In this document: one piece after another, positions 57,818 through 64,000 of the stretch
How the letters are laid out: the number at the start of each line of letters is the position of its first letter
Position numbering within the stretch: the stretch's first letter is position 1
NCBI GenBank assembly: GCA_963402885.1
Contig: OY727097.1
Coordinates: forward strand, 14,942,001-15,006,000
DNA length: 64,000 nucleotides
From: Antedon bifida
Lineage: Eukaryota; Echinodermata; Crinoidea; Comatulida; Antedonidae
Direction of reading: 5' to 3'
Notes under the pieces: model-generated
What the model was told of the DNA's origin: nothing
Database searches by the model: none
Seen by the model: the letters and a program-made list of their open reading frames with translations, nothing else
Program-made: the position numbers and the translations under genes

Positions 57818-60800
57818 GTGAGGTGGTTTCCCAAATGATCGTAAAATCAAAACGGTACTGGGTATGACCAACTAGCGTTATTGTCACCGACCAGTCATCC
57901 ATTCATAGAAGTACTGATGTAGTAGCCTACCTGTACGGTGACCATAGAATGTGACCCGAGGCATGACTAACTACGACTTTTAGTTGATAGAAGATTGAAA
58001 AAATTGTTAAGAAGAGTTGTACTGTATGTGAATGTTTAATGTAAATATGTAAATAATGTTTACACACTAGCCTAGGCATATAAATAGTAATGTTTGTTAG
58101 TAAAAATTATTTTGAGTTAATAAGAATAAGATATAAGGAAGAAAAGCAAAGAGACTATGGAGCGGCTATTCCTGAATATACAATACAAAGTATCGTAGAT
58201 TTAAATTATAAATTTTAGGCGATCTTGTCAAAGGTCAAGCGCCTATAGCCTGCCACGTTTCGATATTCAATATTGAACTTGACCTGACGTGGTTCCATGG
58301 TATCTTTATATGAAAATGGTAGAGTGGATAGAAAAAAATTAATTAAAAATTTACCTTAAAATGGTTTTGAACTGAACCGGTGGATGTCTTGTTGTTGTAT
58401 GGTTATAGTTTAAAATACTCTATGTTCGATATTAGTGCGTGTGCGTAATAGAATGAAATGCTTGCGTACGATGTGCGTGATGCAGAGTTGTACAATAGTG
58501 TATGTTTATAAGTGTATCGTACATAGTAGTAGAAGATCGAAAATATAACATAGGTATATAATATGGTAGAATATGAAAAAGTAGTATAGAATGTAGAAAA
58601 AGGAAATGTTTGTTAATTAAAAGAATAGATTTTGAATGTGAGGAATGACTTTATGACGGTTAGATCCCACTAGAGATCTATGTCGGCTCCTAGGCCTGTA
58701 TATCGTCGTGAGGTGGTTTCCCAAATGATCGTAAAATCAAAACGGTACTGGGTATGACCAACTAGCGTTATTGTCACCGACCAGTCATCCATTCATAGAA
58801 GTACTGATGTAGTAGCCTACCTGTACGGTGACCATAGAATGTGACCCGAGGCATGACTAACTACGACTTTTAGTTGATAGAAGATTGAAAAAATTGTTAA
58901 GAAGAGTTGTACTGTATGTGAATGTTTAATGTAAATATGTAAATAATGTTTACACACTAGCCTAGGCATATAAATAGTAATGTTTGTTAGTAAAAATTAT
59001 TTTGAGTTAATAAGAATAAGATATAAGGAAGAAAAGCAAAGAGACTATGGAGCGGCTATTCCTGAATATACAATACAAAGTATCGTAGATTTAAATTATA
59101 AATTTTAGGCGATCTTGTCAAAGGTCAAGCGCCTATAGCCTGCCACGTTTCGATATTCAATATTGAACTTGACCTGACGTGGTTCCATGGTATCTTTATA
59201 TGAAAATGGTAGAGTGGATAGAAAAAAATTAATTAAAAATTTACCTTAAAATGGTTTTGAACTGAACCGGTGGATGTCTTGTTGTTGTATGGTTATAGTT
59301 TAAAATACTCTATGTTCGATATTAGTGCGTGTGCGTAATAGAATGAAATGCTTGCGTACGATGTGCGTGATGCAGAGTTGTACAATAGTGTATGTTTATA
59401 AGTGTATCGTACATAGTAGTAGAAGATCGAAAATATAACATAGGTATATAATATGGTAGAATATGAAAAAGTAGTATAGAATGTAGAAAAAGGAAATGTT
59501 TGTTAATTAAAAGAATAGATTTTGAATGTGAGGAATGACTTTATGACGGTTAGATCCCACTAGAGATCTATGTCGGCTCCTAGGCCTGTATATCGTCGTG
59601 AGGTGGTTTCCCAAATGATCGTAAAATCAAAACGGTACTGGGTATGACCAACTAGCGTTATTGTCACCGACCAGTCATCCATTCATAGAAGTACTGATGT
59701 AGTAGCCTACCTGTACGGTGACCATAGAATGTGACCCGAGGCATGACTAACTACGACTTTTAGTTGATAGAAGATTGAAAAAATTGTTAAGAAGAGTTGT
59801 ACTGTATGTGAATGTTTAATGTAAATATGTAAATAATGTTTACACACTAGCCTAGGCATATAAATAGTAATGTTTGTTAGTAAAAATTATTTTGAGTTAA
59901 TAAGAATAAGATATAAGGAAGAAAAGCAAAGAGACTATGGAGCGGCTATTCCTGAATATACAATACAAAGTATCGTAGATTTAAATTATAAATTTTAGGC
60001 GATCTTGTCAAAGGTCAAGCGCCTATAGCCTGCCACGTTTCGATATTCAATATTGAACTTGACCTGACGTGGTTCCATGGTATCTTTATATGAAAATGGT
60101 AGAGTGGATAGAAAAAAATTAATTAAAAATTTACCTTAAAATGGTTTTGAACTGAACCGGTGGATGTCTTGTTGTTGTATGGTTATAGTTTAAAATACTC
60201 TATGTTCGATATTAGTGCGTGTGCGTAATAGAATGAAATGCTTGCGTACGATGTGCGTGATGCAGAGTTGTACAATAGTGTATGTTTATAAGTGTATCGT
60301 ACATAGTAGTAGAAGATCGAAAATATAACATAGGTATATAATATGGTAGAATATGAAAAAGTAGTATAGAATGTAGAAAAAGGAAATGTTTGTTAATTAA
60401 AAGAATAGATTTTGAATGTGAGGAATGACTTTATGACGGTTAGATCCCACTAGAGATCTATGTCGGCTCCTAGGCCTGTATATCGTCGTGAGGTGGTTTC
60501 CCAAATGATCGTAAAATCAAAACGGTACTGGGTATGACCAACTAGCGTTATTGTCACCGACCAGTCATCCATTCATAGAAGTACTGATGTAGTAGCCTAC
60601 CTGTACGGTGACCATAGAATGTGACCCGAGGCATGACTAACTACGACTTTTAGTTGATAGAAGATTGAAAAAATTGTTAAGAAGAGTTGTACTGTATGTG
60701 AATGTTTAATGTAAATATGTAAATAATGTTTACACACTAGCCTAGGCATATAAATAGTAATGTTTGTTAGTAAAAATTATTTTGAGTTAATAAGAATAAG

Positions 60801-63224
60801 ATATAAGGAAGAAAAGCAAAGAGACTATGGAGCGGCTATTCCTGAATATACAATACAAAGTATCGTAGATTTAAATTATAAATTTTAGGCGATCTTGTCA
60901 AAGGTCAAGCGCCTATAGCCTGCCACGTTTCGATATTCAATATTGAACTTGACCTGACGTGGTTCCATGGTATCTTTATATGAAAATGGTAGAGTGGATA
61001 GAAAAAAATTAATTAAAAATTTACCTTAAAATGGTTTTGAACTGAACCGGTGGATGTCTTGTTGTTGTATGGTTATAGTTTAAAATACTCTATGTTCGAT
61101 ATTAGTGCGTGTGCGTAATAGAATGAAATGCTTGCGTACGATGTGCGTGATGCAGAGTTGTACAATAGTGTATGTTTATAAGTGTATCGTACATAGTAGT
61201 AGAAGATCGAAAATATAACATAGGTATATAATATGGTAGAATATGAAAAAGTAGTATAGAATGTAGAAAAAGGAAATGTTTGTTAATTAAAAGAATAGAT
61301 TTTGAATGTGAGGAATGACTTTATGACGGTTAGATCCCACTAGAGATCTATGTCGGCTCCTAGGCCTGTATATCGTCGTGAGGTGGTTTCCCAAATGATC
61401 GTAAAATCAAAACGGTACTGGGTATGACCAACTAGCGTTATTGTCACCGACCAGTCATCCATTCATAGAAGTACTGATGTAGTAGCCTACCTGTACGGTG
61501 ACCATAGAATGTGACCCGAGGCATGACTAACTACGACTTTTAGTTGATAGAAGATTGAAAAAATTGTTAAGAAGAGTTGTACTGTATGTGAATGTTTAAT
61601 GTAAATATGTAAATAATGTTTACACACTAGCCTAGGCATATAAATAGTAATGTTTGTTAGTAAAAATTATTTTGAGTTAATAAGAATAAGATATAAGGAA
61701 GAAAAGCAAAGAGACTATGGAGCGGCTATTCCTGAATATACAATACAAAGTATCGTAGATTTAAATTATAAATTTTAGGCGATCTTGTCAAAGGTCAAGC
61801 GCCTATAGCCTGCCACGTTTCGATATTCAATATTGAACTTGACCTGACGTGGTTCCATGGTATCTTTATATGAAAATGGTAGAGTGGATAGAAAAAAATT
61901 AATTAAAAATTTACCTTAAAATGGTTTTGAACTGAACCGGTGGATGTCTTGTTGTTGTATGGTTATAGTTTAAAATACTCTATGTTCGATATTAGTGCGT
62001 GTGCGTAATAGAATGAAATGCTTGCGTACGATGTGCGTGATGCAGAGTTGTACAATAGTGTATGTTTATAAGTGTATCGTACATAGTAGTAGAAGATCGA
62101 AAATATAACATAGGTATATAATATGGTAGAATATGAAAAAGTAGTATAGAATGTAGAAAAAGGAAATGTTTGTTAATTAAAAGAATAGATTTTGAATGTG
62201 AGGAATGACTTTATGACGGTTAGATCCCACTAGAGATCTATGTCGGCTCCTAGGCCTGTATATCGTCGTGAGGTGGTTTCCCAAATGATCGTAAAATCAA
62301 AACGGTACTGGGTATGACCAACTAGCGTTATTGTCACCGACCAGTCATCCATTCATAGAAGTACTGATGTAGTAGCCTACCTGTACGGTGACCATAGAAT
62401 GTGACCCGAGGCATGACTAACTACGACTTTTAGTTGATAGAAGATTGAAAAAATTGTTAAGAAGAGTTGTACTGTATGTGAATGTTTAATGTAAATATGT
62501 AAATAATGTTTACACACTAGCCTAGGCATATAAATAGTAATGTTTGTTAGTAAAAATTATTTTGAGTTAATAAGAATAAGATATAAGGAAGAAAAGCAAA
62601 GAGACTATGGAGCGGCTATTCCTGAATATACAATACAAAGTATCGTAGATTTAAATTATAAATTTTAGGCGATCTTGTCAAAGGTCAAGCGCCTATAGCC
62701 TGCCACGTTTCGATATTCAATATTGAACTTGACCTGACGTGGTTCCATGGTATCTTTATATGAAAATGGTAGAGTGGATAGAAAAAAATTAATTAAAAAT
62801 TTACCTTAAAATGGTTTTGAACTGAACCGGTGGATGTCTTGTTGTTGTATGGTTATAGTTTAAAATACTCTATGTTCGATATTAGTGCGTGTGCGTAATA
62901 GAATGAAATGCTTGCGTACGATGTGCGTGATGCAGAGTTGTACAATAGTGTATGTTTATAAGTGTATCGTACATAGTAGTAGAAGATCGAAAATATAACA
63001 TAGGTATATAATATGGTAGAATATGAAAAAGTAGTATAGAATGTAGAAAAAGGAAATGTTTGTTAATTAAAAGAATAGATTTTGAATGTGAGGAATGACT
63101 TTATGACGGTTAGATCCCACTAGAGATCTATGTCGGCTCCTAGGCCTGTATATCGTCGTGAGGTGGTTTCCCAAATGATCGTAAAATCAAAACGGTACTG
63201 GGTATGACCAACTAGCGTTATTGT
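57818..63224 (+). repeat. Satellite array, type 2 (890-bp units)
   Basis: Six full units start at 57818, 58708, 59598, 60488, 61378 and 62268, then a 67-bp partial unit at 63158. Diagnostic differences from type 1 include CCCAAATGATC, ACCAGTCATCC, GTGAATGTTTAATGTAAAT, ACTAGCCTAGGC, ATACAAAGT, GAAAAAAATT and GTTGTATGGTTATAG. Units look identical to each other. Confidence 0.95.
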
Positions 63225-64000
63225 ACACACGCACTAATATCGAACATAGAGTATTTTAAACTATAATAACCATACAACGACAAGACATCCACCGGTTCAG
63301 TTCAAAACCATTTTAAGGTAAATTTTTAATTAATTATTTTCTATCCACTCTACCATTTTCATATAAAGATACCATGGAACCACGTCAGGTCAAGTTCAAT
63401 ATTGAATATCGAAACGTGGCAGGCTATAGGCGCTTGACCTTTGACAAGATCGCCTAAAATTTATAATTTAAATCTACGATACTTAGTATTGTATATTCAG
63501 GAATAGCCGCTCCATAGTCTCTTTGCTTTTTCTTCCTTATATCTTATTCTTATTAACTCAAAATTATTTTTTACTAACAAACATTATTATTTATATGCCT
63601 AGTGTGTAAACATTATTGACATAATTTCATAAACATCCACATACAGTACAACTCTTCTTAACAATTTTTTCAATCTTCTATCAACTAAAAGTCGTAGTTA
63701 GTCATGCCTCGGGTCACATTCTATGGTCACCGTACAGGTAGGCTACTACATCAGTACTTCTATGAATGGATGACTAGTCGGTGACAATAACGCTAGTTGG
63801 TCATACCCAGTACCGTTTTGATTTTACGATCATTCGGGAAACCACCTCACGACGATATACAGGCCTAGGAGCCGACATAGATCTCTAGTGGGATCTAACC
63901 GTCATAAAGTCATTCCTCACATTCAAAATCTATTCTTTTAATTAACAAACATTTCCTATTTCTACATTCTATACTACTTTTTCATATTCTACCATATTAT
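63225..64000 (-). repeat. Inverted satellite segment, type 1
   Basis: From CACACGCACTAATATCG onward the sequence is the reverse complement of the type-1 unit (GATCATTCGGG and GACTAGTCGG are type-1 forms). It passes a unit border at about 63855 and continues to the window end. One extra base lies at the junction. Confidence 0.9.

Noticed and set aside
47931..63224. Tandem rDNA or histone-type gene cluster
   Set aside because: Each 892-bp unit has stops in all frames and no rRNA- or 5S-like block, so it is a noncoding satellite as far as I can see.

Overview
This is eukaryotic, AT-rich, repeat-dominated DNA. It has spliced exons with GT/AG borders, non-LTR retrotransposon remnants, a tRNA-derived SINE, many terminal-inverted-repeat (TIR) elements and a large satellite array. 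The frequent AGGCCTA/TAGGCCTAGGCC words, the style of the ankyrin exons and the fold-back elements suggest a marine deuterostome invertebrate, most likely an echinoderm. That assignment is inference from style, not from a search. Nothing prokaryotic was seen, and no complete host gene lies in the window.

Layout. 1-8978: unique sequence with a Harbinger-like MITE (886-1253), a fold-back element with octamer-repeat ends (1336-2884), a LINE endonuclease remnant (3245-3480), a 1.7 kb TIR element (3595-5301) and a 141-bp tandem repeat. 8979-23982: a very recent direct tandem duplication of a 6.7 kb segment. The left copy alone carries a second, oppositely oriented copy of the TIR element, so the right copy preserves the empty site. 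Each copy has one 99-bp ankyrin-repeat exon on the minus strand. 23983-30705: LINE remnants on the minus strand. Between two of them lies a CpG-rich promoter-like stretch and two plus-strand exons of an unrecognised gene. 30735-47826: older, diverged copies of the duplicated segment, with two more ankyrin exons (42712-42810 intact, 47599-47690 broken). These are cut up by MITEs, a SINE, a fold-back element with minisatellite arms (38655-40660) and a 20-bp-periodicity minisatellite (46083-46690). 47931-64000: a satellite array of 892-bp (type 1) then 890-bp (type 2) units that reverses direction near 63224 and runs off the window.

Reading of the locus. The main host signal is a minus-strand ankyrin-repeat gene. 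It appears to have grown by duplicating intron-exon-intron segments, each supplying one phase-0, 33-residue repeat. Exon duplication in this form leaves the reading frame intact. The satellite array sits inside the most degraded of these segments, and a diverged single-copy relative of its unit lies about 3 kb away, so the array may have arisen locally. Because segments are duplicated and then hit by transposons, the window contains several paired empty and filled sites that define element ends and target duplications directly.
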